Assembly (NCBI RefSeq): GCF_900110075.1
Contig: NZ_FOCJ01000002.1
Coordinates: forward strand, 620,001-684,000
Length of the DNA stretch: 64,000 nucleotides
DNA from: Paenibacillus sp. OV219
Lineage (GTDB): Bacteria; Bacillota; Bacilli; Paenibacillales; Paenibacillaceae
Reading direction: 5' to 3'
Positions 10,300 through 19,018 of the stretch are shown here, in pieces. The position numbers and the translations under genes are program-made. The notes beneath the pieces were generated by a model. The model saw nothing but the letters and a program-made list of their open reading frames with translations. It searched no databases and had not been told where the DNA came from. The stretch's first letter is position 1, and every line of letters starts with the position of its first letter.

Positions 10300-11116
10300 G
10301 TTGTTCAAATCGTCGCATGTGATCTCAGTTGAAGACTTAAAGCGGCTTGAATGGTACAACAAGTACGAACCTGCACTACCAACTGATGAACAGAATGTAC
10401 CAGTCGGCCCATCAGCAGAAACTATTTCGCTTCGGGAACAAATCCTGGATGACGCTGAGGAATTTGCAAACCAGCGCATTCAAGAGACAGGCGAGCAGAT
10501 CGAGACGATGTATGAAGATGCAAATGCTCAAATCGACCAATGGTGGTTGGAGCGGCGTTTACAGGATGAACAATTGCAAGAGCAAATTCGTCAAGATGGT
10601 TACTCTCAAGGCTACCAGGAAGGAAGAGATGCAGCTACTTCAGAGGTATACGCCCAGTGGGAAGTCATGCTGACAGAAGCAAAAGCGATACTAGACTCCG
10701 CTTACGAAACGAAGGAGCAGATCATTCAAGAAGCTGAACCTTTCGTGGTGGCGCTAAGTACGGCGATTGCTGAGAAAATTATTAACAAGCAGCTGAACGT
10801 TGATCCGAACTGGTCGCTTGATATTATTCGCAAGTCGCTTGAACGGCGGCGTGAGCAAGGTGTTATTACACTCTGTGTTTCCCCACAGCAGCTTACATTT
10901 GTACAAGCCGCAAGAGAAGAACTTTCGCTTGTCATAGATTCACAGGCCGAGCTTCAGATAGTACCGGACGTCTCGGTCAAAGAATTCGGTTGTGTCATTC
11001 GTTCTTCATTTGGCAGCATTGACGCTCGTATTGATACACAGCTTGCCGAAATCAAACGAGAATTGATAGGGCTTGCCTTACAAGCCGACGAACGAGGGAT
11101 AGCAGATGAGAGCTAG
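10292..11116 (+). CDS. fliH: Flagellar assembly protein FliH (export ATPase regulator)
   Basis: Binds and restrains the FliI ATPase and links it to the C-ring. It is charged and coiled-coil-rich (about residues 45-150), with a conserved C-terminal half (FVVALSTAIAEKIINKQLN, VSVKEFGCVIRSSFGSIDARIDTQL). I chose the TTG at 10292 because GGAGGAG ends 9 nt before it; the in-frame ATG at 10283 sits only 1-2 nt from the SD. The start overlaps fliG by 8 nt and the end overlaps fliI by 11 nt, suggesting translational coupling. Confidence 0.93.
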
Positions 11117-12440
11117 TAGACTTGATGCTGATCGCTATATCGAACATCTTCGCCCGCTTGACCCTGTCAGAGTAAATGGCAAGGTGACGCAAGTTATTGG
11201 CCTGACGGTTGAATCCGAAGGTCCGGACGCCAGCATCGGTGATGTTTGCTTGATCTACCCAGCTAAATCCTCCAAACCACTCAAAGCGGAAGTAGTTGGT
11301 TTCCGGGATAACAAAGTCATTCTAATGCCGCTTGGCGAGCTTACATCCATCGGCCCAGGCTGTGATGTTGTCGGTACTGGCAAACCTCTAACGGTTCAAG
11401 TAGGCTCCGAATTGCTTGGAAAAGTGTTGGACGGTCTTGGACAGCCGCTTGACGGCTCTCATCTCCCGAGCCGATTGCCACATCATTCGACCTATAATCA
11501 GCCAAGTAATCCGCTCGCAAGGCCGCGTGTGAAAGATCCACTTAGCATCGGTGTTCGCGCGATTGACGGACTATTGACGGTAGGCCAAGGACAACGGATC
11601 GGTATCTTTGCCGGTTCCGGTGTGGGCAAGAGTACATTGCTAGGCATGGTAGCTAGAAATACTTCTGCCGACGTCAATGTTATTGCGCTTATCGGTGAAC
11701 GCGGTCGCGAAGTTCTCGAGTTTATCGAGAAGGATCTCGGTCCAGAAGGGCTTGCAAGATCAGTCGTGATCGTTGCGACCTCGGACCAACCAGCGTTAAT
11801 CCGAATTAAAGGAGCGCTGATTGCCACAACAATTGCAGAGTATTTCCGAGATCGTGGACTTAACGTCATGCTCATGATGGATTCGGTAACACGCTATGCG
11901 ATGGCGCTGCGTGAAGTCGGTCTTGCCATCGGCGAACCGCCTGCAACGCGAGGTTACACACCTTCTGTATTCGCAAACCTGCCTAAGCTGCTCGAACGAG
12001 CAGGGACAGGGCAGCACGGTTCGATTACAGCATTCTACACCGTCCTCGTTGATGGCGATGATATGAATGAACCGATTGCCGACGCCGTTCGAGGCATTCT
12101 TGACGGACACATCGTCCTCAGCCGAGCACTGGCGCACAAAGGACATTTTCCAGCAATCGACGTCTTGGCATCGATTAGCCGGGTCATGAAGGAAATCGTC
12201 CCGGAAGAGCAACAGGATGCCGCCAATGAGCTCAAACGTCTCATGTCTATTTATAGAGATTCGGAAGATCTAATTAATATTGGGGCGTACCAACGAGGGT
12301 CAAATGAAAAAATTGACCAATCTATCGAATTTTTCGACACCATTCAAGCTTTTACCAAACAGAAAACGACAGAAAAGGCCGGTTATGAGGAATCAAAAGA
12401 TCGACTAATCCGGGATTTCTACATGAACCTAGGGAGATGA
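11106..12440 (+). CDS. fliI: Flagellar type III export ATPase FliI
   Basis: Hexameric ATPase related to F1-beta that assists export of rod, hook and filament subunits. Walker A AGSGVGKST at about residues 169-177, Walker B region VMLMMDSVTRYA, and the signature RGYTPSVFANLPKLLERAG. Length is 444 aa. ATG start after GAGGG inside the end of fliH. It operates with FliH and FliJ, the adjacent genes. Confidence 0.97.
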   Translation: MRASRLDADRYIEHLRPLDPVRVNGKVTQVIGLTVESEGPDASIGDVCLIYPAKSSKPLKAEVVGFRDNKVILMPLGELTSIGPGCDVVGTGKPLTVQVGSELLGKVLDGLGQPLDGSHLPSRLPHHSTYNQPSNPLARPRVKDPLSIGVRAIDGLLTVGQGQRIGIFAGSGVGKSTLLGMVARNTSADVNVIALIGERGREVLEFIEKDLGPEGLARSVVIVATSDQPALIRIKGALIATTIAEYFRDRGLNVMLMMDSVTRYAMALREVGLAIGEPPATRGYTPSVFANLPKLLERAGTGQHGSITAFYTVLVDGDDMNEPIADAVRGILDGHIVLSRALAHKGHFPAIDVLASISRVMKEIVPEEQQDAANELKRLMSIYRDSEDLINIGAYQRGSNEKIDQSIEFFDTIQAFTKQKTTEKAGYEESKDRLIRDFYMNLGR

Positions 12441-12449
12441 CTCAGTTAG

Positions 12450-12896
12450 ATGGCTCGATTTCAGTACGCCTACCAGAAGATCGTCGACTTGAAGACGAGC
12501 GAGAAATCACAAGCCGAGTGGCAGCTGTCCGTTGTCATCGGCAAGCTTAACAATGAAGAGCAGTCGCTGCAGCAGCTGCGGCAAGAGAGGGCTTCTTGGG
12601 CCGAACGGCTTGGGGCCGCATCAAGCCAAGCGGTGAGCCTATCGGAGCTGCTCGCCATGCAGCAATACATCGAACATCTCGACAGCAGAGTTGTTCACAA
12701 GCTTGCAGATGTCAAGAAAGCAGAAATTGCCGTTGAGGCAGGTCGCCGAGTGTTATCCGACCGGATGATGGACGAGAAGGTATGGCAGAAAACGAAGTCG
12801 AACGCACATGATCGTTTCCGTGCTGACATGATGGTAAGAGAACAGAATGAGCTCGATGAGATCGCTACCGCAAGGTTTATGTACGCCGCACAATAA
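12450..12896 (+). CDS. fliJ: Flagellar export chaperone/stalk protein FliJ
   Basis: Short coiled-coil protein that sits in the centre of the FliI ring and helps deliver chaperone-substrate complexes. At 148 aa it is almost wholly helical and charged, with the FliJ-like start FQYAYQKIVDLKTSEKSQAEW. Identification rests on that N-terminus, size, coiled-coil character and position immediately after fliI. Confidence 0.9.
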   Translation: MARFQYAYQKIVDLKTSEKSQAEWQLSVVIGKLNNEEQSLQQLRQERASWAERLGAASSQAVSLSELLAMQQYIEHLDSRVVHKLADVKKAEIAVEAGRRVLSDRMMDEKVWQKTKSNAHDRFRADMMVREQNELDEIATARFMYAAQ

Positions 12897-12945
12897 TTAA
12901 TGTTGCATTGCGAATCGGGAGCGACGCCCGAGGGAGGGAATTATT

Positions 12946-13851
12946 TTGGCAGACATGGAAATGGAAAAGCAAGGATACAGCGGATTTGAGAGGTTTATGT
13001 TTTTCGTAACGCCGATTCTCTTCACACTCATTCTGCTCGGCGTACTTGTTACGCTGTTTAACTTCGATCTACGCAACAGAGCTCTTGAGATCGGGAATTC
13101 GATTCCGTTCTTGAGTAAGGTACTGCCTGACCCTACAGCAGAAGATGGAACAGCTGTAGATGAAGGAAAGATCAAAGCGGAGAATTCAGATGCCAAGATC
13201 GCTGAGCTTAAGGCGATGGTCGCTACGAAAGGGGCGGCGCTCACGAAAGCAACGGATGAGAAGACGCAGCTGTCTGGGCAAGTAAAAGCTTTGCAAGCAG
13301 AGATAGAGACGCTGAAGCAGGCTGGAGCGGAGAAGCAGCTTGAGGATGCCGAATATCAGAGCAAGATTAGTGAGCTTGCTACGATGTATGGCAAGATCTC
13401 GCCAAGCAAGGCAGCTCCAATCTTGGAGAGCATGGAGATGGCAGAAACGGTGCTGGTCCTCGATGCAATGAAGCCGGATGACCGTGTACGTATTCTTGAG
13501 AAGATGACACCTTCCAAAGCGGCCGAAGCTACCATCATGCTGAAAGACGTGAAAACGGTTAAGGATCGTCAAATTGCCGCTCTGCAAGCAAGAGTCAACA
13601 AGAAGGAATCGACTGCGACGCAGCCGAGCACCGTTCTGAGCAATACACAGTTGAACACAACGTTCTCGAATATGGATCCTAAACGAGCCGCTGAGCTGCT
13701 GCTCAAAATGGCGGACGTCAGTCCTAGCAAAGTACTAAGGATCTTGAACGCCGTAACGGACGCATCCCGCGCTTCCATCATTGCGGAGATGTCCAACTTG
13801 AACAAAGATATTACTGCACAGCTCGTCTCGAAGCTGATGGTAGGTAAGTAA
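12946..13851 (+). CDS. ylxF: YlxF/MotE-type membrane coiled-coil protein of the flagellar operon
   Basis: Single-pass membrane protein of 301 aa. TTG start after GGGAGGG. A transmembrane helix lies at about residues 16-36 (FVTPILFTLILLGVLVTLF), then a linker and a coiled coil (about 75-130). Two MgtE-N/MotE-like helical repeats follow (MYGKISPSKAAPILESME and MDPKRAAELLLKMADV). In B. subtilis YlxF occupies the same place between fliJ and fliK. MotE-family proteins elsewhere chaperone stator or motor components; the role in Bacillales is not settled. Confidence 0.85.
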   Translation: MADMEMEKQGYSGFERFMFFVTPILFTLILLGVLVTLFNFDLRNRALEIGNSIPFLSKVLPDPTAEDGTAVDEGKIKAENSDAKIAELKAMVATKGAALTKATDEKTQLSGQVKALQAEIETLKQAGAEKQLEDAEYQSKISELATMYGKISPSKAAPILESMEMAETVLVLDAMKPDDRVRILEKMTPSKAAEATIMLKDVKTVKDRQIAALQARVNKKESTATQPSTVLSNTQLNTTFSNMDPKRAAELLLKMADVSPSKVLRILNAVTDASRASIIAEMSNLNKDITAQLVSKLMVGK

Positions 13852-13900
13852 TAGCTACATTCTCGCGTTCGACTTTCTAGGATGAAAGGAGGTGAGAAAT

Positions 13901-15409
13901 ATGCAAATGTCCGTTTCTAATGCACCAACTAGCGTAACTCCAGCTGGAGCAACTGCTGCACCTTCTGCGGCTAAAGGCGGAGATAACGCTGCTTTTGTCC
14001 AAACGCTTGCACAAACCCTGGCAGGTAGTCCTGCAGCGAATGCGGGCGGTGAGACAACTGGCGACGCTGCTGTGATGCCGAAGACTCCTGCGAATCTGTT
14101 AGCTTCTTTACTCGGTGGCAATCTATCGAAGGAAGATCTGCTAGCCGCAATCGACTCGCTCTTGAAACAGCTCGATGATACAGATGCTGAACAGCTAGCG
14201 AATACGACAACAGAAGGCAATTTGACTGACGCACTTGTTCAATTGGACAGCTTGATGAGCTTGCTTACTGGCATGCCAATGGCTAATCAGCAACAGCCTG
14301 ATGCTCAAAGTGATTTCATTAATATGCTTTCAGCAGATGGTACTGGTGATCAAGCCGGCACAGCTGATACAATGCTTGGGGTAATTGCAGCACTTACTGC
14401 CACAGGAACGCAAGCAGCTACCGAACAAACTACTGCTCAGCTAACGGAGACTAGCTCAGATGCGAAGAGTGCAAACGTTGAAGTAATCGCAGCATTGAAG
14501 TCTGGCCTGCAAGAAACGCTTTCTGATTTGCGGGCATTACTGCAGCAAAGTAAAAGCGGAGGTGCGGCTGGACGTGATCAGAATGTGCTCATCAGCAAAC
14601 AACTTATTGCGACTGAGCAGCTCCTAAGTGGGACGAAGCCTGACCTGCAAGCTGCGATTAAAGCGCTAACTGAGTCTGCTGGCAGCGAACAAGTGGACAC
14701 GATTCGTTCGGTTCAAACCGCTTCCGTAACGACAAACTCGCATCTTCAGCGTATGTCCCATCAGCTCCTTCATGTAGGATTGCTGAAAGTGGTTCCGAAG
14801 GCTGAGGATCAACAAGGACAAGCTGGACGAGCAGATTCGCAGCAGCAATTGAACGCTCTGAACGCGCCGACTGTCACGCTGGGTCAAGATTTGCGGCGTA
14901 CGCAGCTAACTTCCTCCAGGGAAGTCATCCAGCAGCCGGTTCCGGTTAATCAGTTCGCATCAACGGTTCAAGGGCTCGTTGTTAAACAGTTCCAGGTTTC
15001 ATCGGGCAACGGTATATCACAAGCACAGCTGACCTTGAATCCAGAGCATTTGGGTCAAGTGAACGTGAACATTTCCATTCATGGCGGTGTTGTAACCGCG
15101 CAGTTCTTGACTGATACCGTAGCGGCGAAGGATATGCTGGAGAACCAGTTGGCACAGCTTCGTTCTACACTTCAATCCCAAGGTCTTCAAGTCGATAAGC
15201 TGGAAGTTTCACAGACCGCTGCTCAAACGAATTTATTCCAAGAGCATGATCGCAATGGTCAAAGCGGGAGAGAGCAAGGCACTTCTGGACGCGGTGGTTC
15301 GAGCAAGGAGACTGATCTTGACTTTAACACGGATCTCGAAGAGCTTACGCTTGAACAGGCAGTCGATCAGGATTTGGGATTAGGTCGAGGTATTCATACA
15401 ACTGCTTAA
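13901..15409 (+). CDS. fliK: Flagellar hook-length control protein FliK
   Basis: Secreted molecular ruler that stops hook growth and switches export to filament substrates. The N-terminal two thirds are low-complexity and rich in Ala, Thr, Gln and Ser. The conserved C-terminal hook domain (about residues 365-440) includes QLTLNPEHLGQVNVNISIHG. Length is 502 aa. The consensus SD AAAGGAGGTG at 13886-13894 points to the ATG at 13901; a GTG at 13892 lies inside that SD and is unlikely. Confidence 0.93.
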   Translation: MQMSVSNAPTSVTPAGATAAPSAAKGGDNAAFVQTLAQTLAGSPAANAGGETTGDAAVMPKTPANLLASLLGGNLSKEDLLAAIDSLLKQLDDTDAEQLANTTTEGNLTDALVQLDSLMSLLTGMPMANQQQPDAQSDFINMLSADGTGDQAGTADTMLGVIAALTATGTQAATEQTTAQLTETSSDAKSANVEVIAALKSGLQETLSDLRALLQQSKSGGAAGRDQNVLISKQLIATEQLLSGTKPDLQAAIKALTESAGSEQVDTIRSVQTASVTTNSHLQRMSHQLLHVGLLKVVPKAEDQQGQAGRADSQQQLNALNAPTVTLGQDLRRTQLTSSREVIQQPVPVNQFASTVQGLVVKQFQVSSGNGISQAQLTLNPEHLGQVNVNISIHGGVVTAQFLTDTVAAKDMLENQLAQLRSTLQSQGLQVDKLEVSQTAAQTNLFQEHDRNGQSGREQGTSGRGGSSKETDLDFNTDLEELTLEQAVDQDLGLGRGIHTTA

Positions 15410-15466
15410 CGACAAGCACGCAGTCTGTTCAATACCGATAACTGGATAGAACGGAGGTGACAGAAA

Positions 15467-15922
15467 ATGTCCGATCGTGTTTCCACCACCAACATATGGC
15501 CTTATTACAGTTCCAGCAACGTACATGCTGCTACTAATAAAGCGGCAGATACCTCTCTTGGAAAAGATGATTTTCTGCGCATTCTTGTAACGCAGCTGCA
15601 GAACCAGGATCCGATGCAGCCGCTCGAGGATAAAGACTTTATCGCTCAAATGGCGCAGTTCTCCTCTGTGGAGCAGCTTGTGAATATGTCGGATCAATTG
15701 GCTGGTCTTCGCCAGAATCTTGGAATGGTTTCCAGTATGATTGGTAAAGACGTGCAATGGTACGATTATTCCGATTCGGGTGAAATGCTTACACAAACAG
15801 GAACTGTGGATTCAATTGTCATCAAAGACAAAGTGCAGTATGCAAGAATCGGCAATACTGATGTCAATCTTGATGACATCGTCTCTATTGGCGAGAGAGG
15901 CGGTGAAGCTACCAGTGAGTGA
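15467..15922 (+). CDS. flgD: Flagellar hook assembly scaffold/cap protein FlgD
   Basis: Caps the growing hook. At 151 aa it is the short Bacillus-type FlgD, consisting mainly of the N-terminal domain (LGKDDFLRILVTQLQNQDPM, then FIAQMAQFSSVEQLVNM). ATG start after CGGAGGTG. The stop overlaps the GTG start of the next gene by 8 nt. Confidence 0.95.
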   Translation: MSDRVSTTNIWPYYSSSNVHAATNKAADTSLGKDDFLRILVTQLQNQDPMQPLEDKDFIAQMAQFSSVEQLVNMSDQLAGLRQNLGMVSSMIGKDVQWYDYSDSGEMLTQTGTVDSIVIKDKVQYARIGNTDVNLDDIVSIGERGGEATSE

Positions 15923-16292
15923 TGTCATGAAAATTGGCCATTTACGGTTAACTGCTACCGCACAGGTACACAAAGCAGCCCAGAAAGAACAGGCGGCTGG
16001 ACGTACGGAGTCATTTCAAGAGGTTCTGGATCGCAATGTTCTGAAGTTTAGCCATCATGCCGAAACAAGGATGGCGCAGCGCGGAATAACGTTGAAGCCG
16101 GAGACATTATCGAAGATCTCGAATGCAATCGATCAAGCGGCTGCAAAGGGAGCAAAAGACTCATTGATCGTTTATCAAGATATTGCGATGATAGTCAATG
16201 TCCCGACGCGAACGGTCGTTACTGCACTGGATGGCAGTAAGCTGCAAGGAAATGTGTTCACTCAGATAGACAGTGCAGTCATTGTGAATTAA
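15915..16292 (+). CDS. Flagellar operon protein of the TIGR02530 type
   Basis: Small 125-aa protein between flgD and flgE, resembling the uncharacterised Firmicutes flagellar-operon family TIGR02530. The family core is recognisable: FSHHAETRMAQRGITL and then VYQDIAMIVNVPTRTVVTALD. The GTG at 15915 gives MSDVMKIGHL, like family N-termini, and overlaps flgD by 8 nt; ATG 15927 is the alternative. The frame stays open further upstream, but that part lies inside flgD. The function is unknown; it is presumably involved in hook assembly. Confidence 0.8.
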   Translation: MSDVMKIGHLRLTATAQVHKAAQKEQAAGRTESFQEVLDRNVLKFSHHAETRMAQRGITLKPETLSKISNAIDQAAAKGAKDSLIVYQDIAMIVNVPTRTVVTALDGSKLQGNVFTQIDSAVIVN

Positions 16293-16384
16293 TCGGCTGG
16301 ACCTAATGAGGAAGCCGAAGAGCCGTGGAACGACAGAAGCGGCTCAATACAACTGCTATACAACACTAGGAGGTTGACTACTCG

Positions 16385-17212
16385 ATGTTAAGATCTATGT
16401 ACTCTGGCGTTTCCGGTATGCGTGGTTTTCAAACGAAGCTGGATGTCATCGGTAACAATATCGCAAACGTAAATACAGTAGGCTTTAAAGCAGGACGCGT
16501 TATGTTCAAAGATATTTTGAGCCAAACCGTTTCCGGTGTTACGCGTCCGGAAGAAGGCACAACTGGCGGCGTGAATGCGAAGCAGGTTGGTCTTGGCGTA
16601 GCGATTGCGTCGATCGACACAGTACATACGCCAGGCAGCGCGATGACAACAAACGTGCCAACTGACGTTCGTCTTGACGGTGACGGATTCTTCGCAGTTT
16701 CCCCATCCGGCGATGGTGCAGAGGCGCCATACCTGACTCGCGCAGGTAACTTCTCACTAGATGCAGCAGGCCAGCTCGTAAATGGCGATGGCATGTTCGT
16801 ACTTGATTCCAACGGCGGCCCAATTACGCTTGATCCGGCTGAGGTTAAATCGTTCACGATTTCCCAAGACGGCTCGATTATCGCAGTAGGCGCTGACGGC
16901 ACAGCCACTTCCACAGGCATTCAGCTTGGTGTTGTGAAAGTTACGAACCCGAACGGTCTTGAGAAGATCGGCGGTAATCTGTACCGCATGACACCGAATG
17001 CGAACATTGATGGTGAGGTAACGCTGACAACTGCGAACGACGCAGAAGCCGGTACAGGCGCGATTATCTCCGGTCAGCTCGAAATGTCGAACGTAGACTT
17101 GACTTCCGAGTTTACAGAGATGATCGTTGCACAGCGTGGTTTCCAAGCGAACTCGCGGATCATCACTACATCCGATGAGATTTTGCAAGAAGTCGTAAAC
17201 CTGAAGCACTAG
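16385..17212 (+). CDS. flgE: Flagellar hook protein FlgE (short Bacillus type, FlgG-like)
   Basis: Builds the hook (universal joint). It has the N-terminal rod/hook signature LDVIGNNIANVNTVGFKAGR and the C-terminal motif SNVDLTSEFTEMIVAQRGFQANSRIITTSDEIL. At 275 aa it has little or no D2/D3 insert, which makes it easy to misname FlgG, as such genes often are. Its position after flgD and before swrD is that of the B. subtilis hook gene. ATG start after AGGAGGTTG. Confidence 0.92.
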   Translation: MLRSMYSGVSGMRGFQTKLDVIGNNIANVNTVGFKAGRVMFKDILSQTVSGVTRPEEGTTGGVNAKQVGLGVAIASIDTVHTPGSAMTTNVPTDVRLDGDGFFAVSPSGDGAEAPYLTRAGNFSLDAAGQLVNGDGMFVLDSNGGPITLDPAEVKSFTISQDGSIIAVGADGTATSTGIQLGVVKVTNPNGLEKIGGNLYRMTPNANIDGEVTLTTANDAEAGTGAIISGQLEMSNVDLTSEFTEMIVAQRGFQANSRIITTSDEILQEVVNLKH

Positions 17213-17225
17213 GTAAATAACCGCT

Positions 17226-17246
17226 AGGGAGGCTTTCCGCCTCCCT
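17226..17246 (+). other. Intra-operon hairpin between flgE and swrD
   Basis: Perfect stem AGGGAGGC (17226-17233) / GCCTCCCT (17239-17246) with a 5-nt loop. No T-run follows; the next bases are GCTAGGTTAAGGAGG, the SD of swrD. It could stabilise the flgE mRNA 3' end or mark a processing site rather than terminate. Confidence 0.6.
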
Positions 17247-17267
17247 GCTAGGTTAAGGAGGAAGCTC

Positions 17268-17495
17268 ATGATCGCTGTAACGCGACTGAATGGAAAGTCC
17301 CTACATATCAATGCGCTGCTTATTGAGCTGGTAGAAGAAACGCCTGATACTTTGATTACAATGACAACAGGTAAAAAAATACTGGTGTTGGAGAAAGCAA
17401 CCGAAGTAATTTCCTCCATACAGTCTTATCTTCGCTCGATCGGCGTCTATGCGGCGACCCTAAAGAGTGATCAAACGGAGGGACCATCACAATGA
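17268..17495 (+). CDS. swrD: FlbD/SwrD family flagellar protein
   Basis: 75-aa protein starting MIAVTRLNGKSLHINALLIELVEETPDT-like (here the family pattern I-x-V-T-R-L-N-G is exact at residues 2-9) with the FlbD core ITMTTGKKILV. In B. subtilis SwrD (YlzI) lies at the same place and is needed for full motor torque and swarming. The SD is AAGGAGGAAG. The stop overlaps the fliL start by 4 nt (ATGA). Confidence 0.92.
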   Translation: MIAVTRLNGKSLHINALLIELVEETPDTLITMTTGKKILVLEKATEVISSIQSYLRSIGVYAATLKSDQTEGPSQ

Positions 17496-17974
17496 AAAAA
17501 CTGCTGCCCTGGCTAATCTCGATTCTGCTTGCTATCACGCTAATCGCTATCGTGGCTGTTATCCTGCTAAACTCGATTATGGGGGATGACAAAACTAACA
17601 ACGCGACTAACAAAGCTGCGAATAACGCTGCATCTGTTGAAACAAAGAAGCTTACCGCAGATGATCGCGTTGAACTAACAAGCGAGATTGCGGATATCAA
17701 AACCAATCTTTCGGACCCAGAGTATATCGCGGTTCTTGGGCTTGCTTTTCAATTAGATGAGAAATCGACGAAAGAAGATTTCGAGAAAATTAAAGAGATT
17801 CAAATTAAACCGATCATCATCCGTACATTGTCGGATATGAAGCCAGAAGAGATAAACGGTTCCGCAGGAAAAGACTTACTCTGCGCGAAGCTTCTCAACC
17901 TGATCAATCCGGAGCTGCCGGAAGGCAAGCTAATCAAAGTTGAAGTCACCAACTTTATTGTAACGAAGCTGTAA
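17492..17974 (+). CDS. fliL: Flagellar basal body-associated protein FliL
   Basis: Single-pass inner-membrane protein that rings the stator and modulates torque. An N-terminal helix (about residues 4-27, LLPWLISILLAITLIAIVAVILL) is followed by an Asn/Ala-rich linker. The C-terminal stomatin-like FliL domain contains LSDPEYIAVLGLAFQLD and ends KLIKVEVTNFIVTKL. Length is 160 aa. It overlaps swrD by 4 nt. Confidence 0.93.
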   Translation: MKKLLPWLISILLAITLIAIVAVILLNSIMGDDKTNNATNKAANNAASVETKKLTADDRVELTSEIADIKTNLSDPEYIAVLGLAFQLDEKSTKEDFEKIKEIQIKPIIIRTLSDMKPEEINGSAGKDLLCAKLLNLINPELPEGKLIKVEVTNFIVTKL

Positions 17975-18016
17975 TCATCTTAAGAACACCGCATTCCTTT
18001 GAAGGGGGTGAGATAA

Positions 18017-19018
18017 TTGGTTGATGTTCTGTCGCAGAACGAGATTGACGCGTTGCTTGCTGCTTTATCATCCGGAGAGATGGATGCAGAAGAACTGAAA
18101 AAGGAAGAGACGCAGAAGAAAATTCGGCTATACGAATTTAAACGTGCGGTCCGTTTCTCGAAGGATCATATCCGAAGTTTGACTCGGATACACGAAAACT
18201 TCGCGCGATACTTGACCACCTATTTCTCAGCGCAGCTTCGCACATTTGTCCAAATAAGCGTAGTTCAAGTTGAGCAATTGCCATATGACGAGTTTATCCG
18301 CTCGATTCCGAAGATGACCATCCTCAACATTTTTGAGGCTGAACCGCTCGAAGGTCGAATGGTCCTTGAAGTTCATCCGAACGTCGCCTATGCGATGCTC
18401 GATCGTTTGTTAGGCGGTCAAGGTCTGGCGCCTTCCAAGATAAATGCACTGACTGAAATTGAAACAAACATTATGGAACGAATATTCAGCCGTGCATTTG
18501 AGAGCTTGCAAGAGGCTTGGAAGACCATCATGGATATTCAGCCAAGACTCGAAGCGCTTGAGACGAATCCGCAGTTCATGCAAATTGTATCGCCTAACGA
18601 AACGATTGCACTGATCTCGCTAAGCACCAAAATTGGCGATACAACGGGGATGATAAATTTATGTATCCCGCATGTCGTCATTGAGCCCATCATGTCGCGC
18701 TTGTCTGTCCACCATTGGTTTGTTTCACAGAAGAAGACAAGGGCGCCTGAAGAGGTGGAAATCCTAAAGCAGCGGGTGACGAAGGCGAAATTGCCTATCG
18801 TAGCTGAGCTTGGTCAATCCAGCATTTCGATTCGCGAGTTTCTGGGGCTTTCGGTTGGGGATGTCATATCGCTTACTAAATCAATCGATCAAGGGCTTGA
18901 TATTAAAGTAGGGGAAAAACTGAAATTTATCGGCAGCCCAGGTTCGGTTAAGGATCGTATGGCAATTCAAATCGATGAAGTTCTCACCGAAGGAGTGGAA
19001 GAAGATTATGACGAGTAA
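18017..19018 (+). CDS. fliM: Flagellar motor switch protein FliM
   Basis: C-ring protein that binds phospho-CheY and sets rotation bias. TTG start after AAGGGGGTGAG. The N-terminal CheY-P-binding peptide LSQNEIDALLAAL (residues 5-17) precedes the CheC-like middle domain, which contains LDRLLGGQG. A C-terminal SpoA domain (about 255-325) contacts FliY/FliN. Length is 333 aa against 332 in B. subtilis. The end overlaps fliY by 11 nt. Confidence 0.97.
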   Translation: MVDVLSQNEIDALLAALSSGEMDAEELKKEETQKKIRLYEFKRAVRFSKDHIRSLTRIHENFARYLTTYFSAQLRTFVQISVVQVEQLPYDEFIRSIPKMTILNIFEAEPLEGRMVLEVHPNVAYAMLDRLLGGQGLAPSKINALTEIETNIMERIFSRAFESLQEAWKTIMDIQPRLEALETNPQFMQIVSPNETIALISLSTKIGDTTGMINLCIPHVVIEPIMSRLSVHHWFVSQKKTRAPEEVEILKQRVTKAKLPIVAELGQSSISIREFLGLSVGDVISLTKSIDQGLDIKVGEKLKFIGSPGSVKDRMAIQIDEVLTEGVEEDYDE

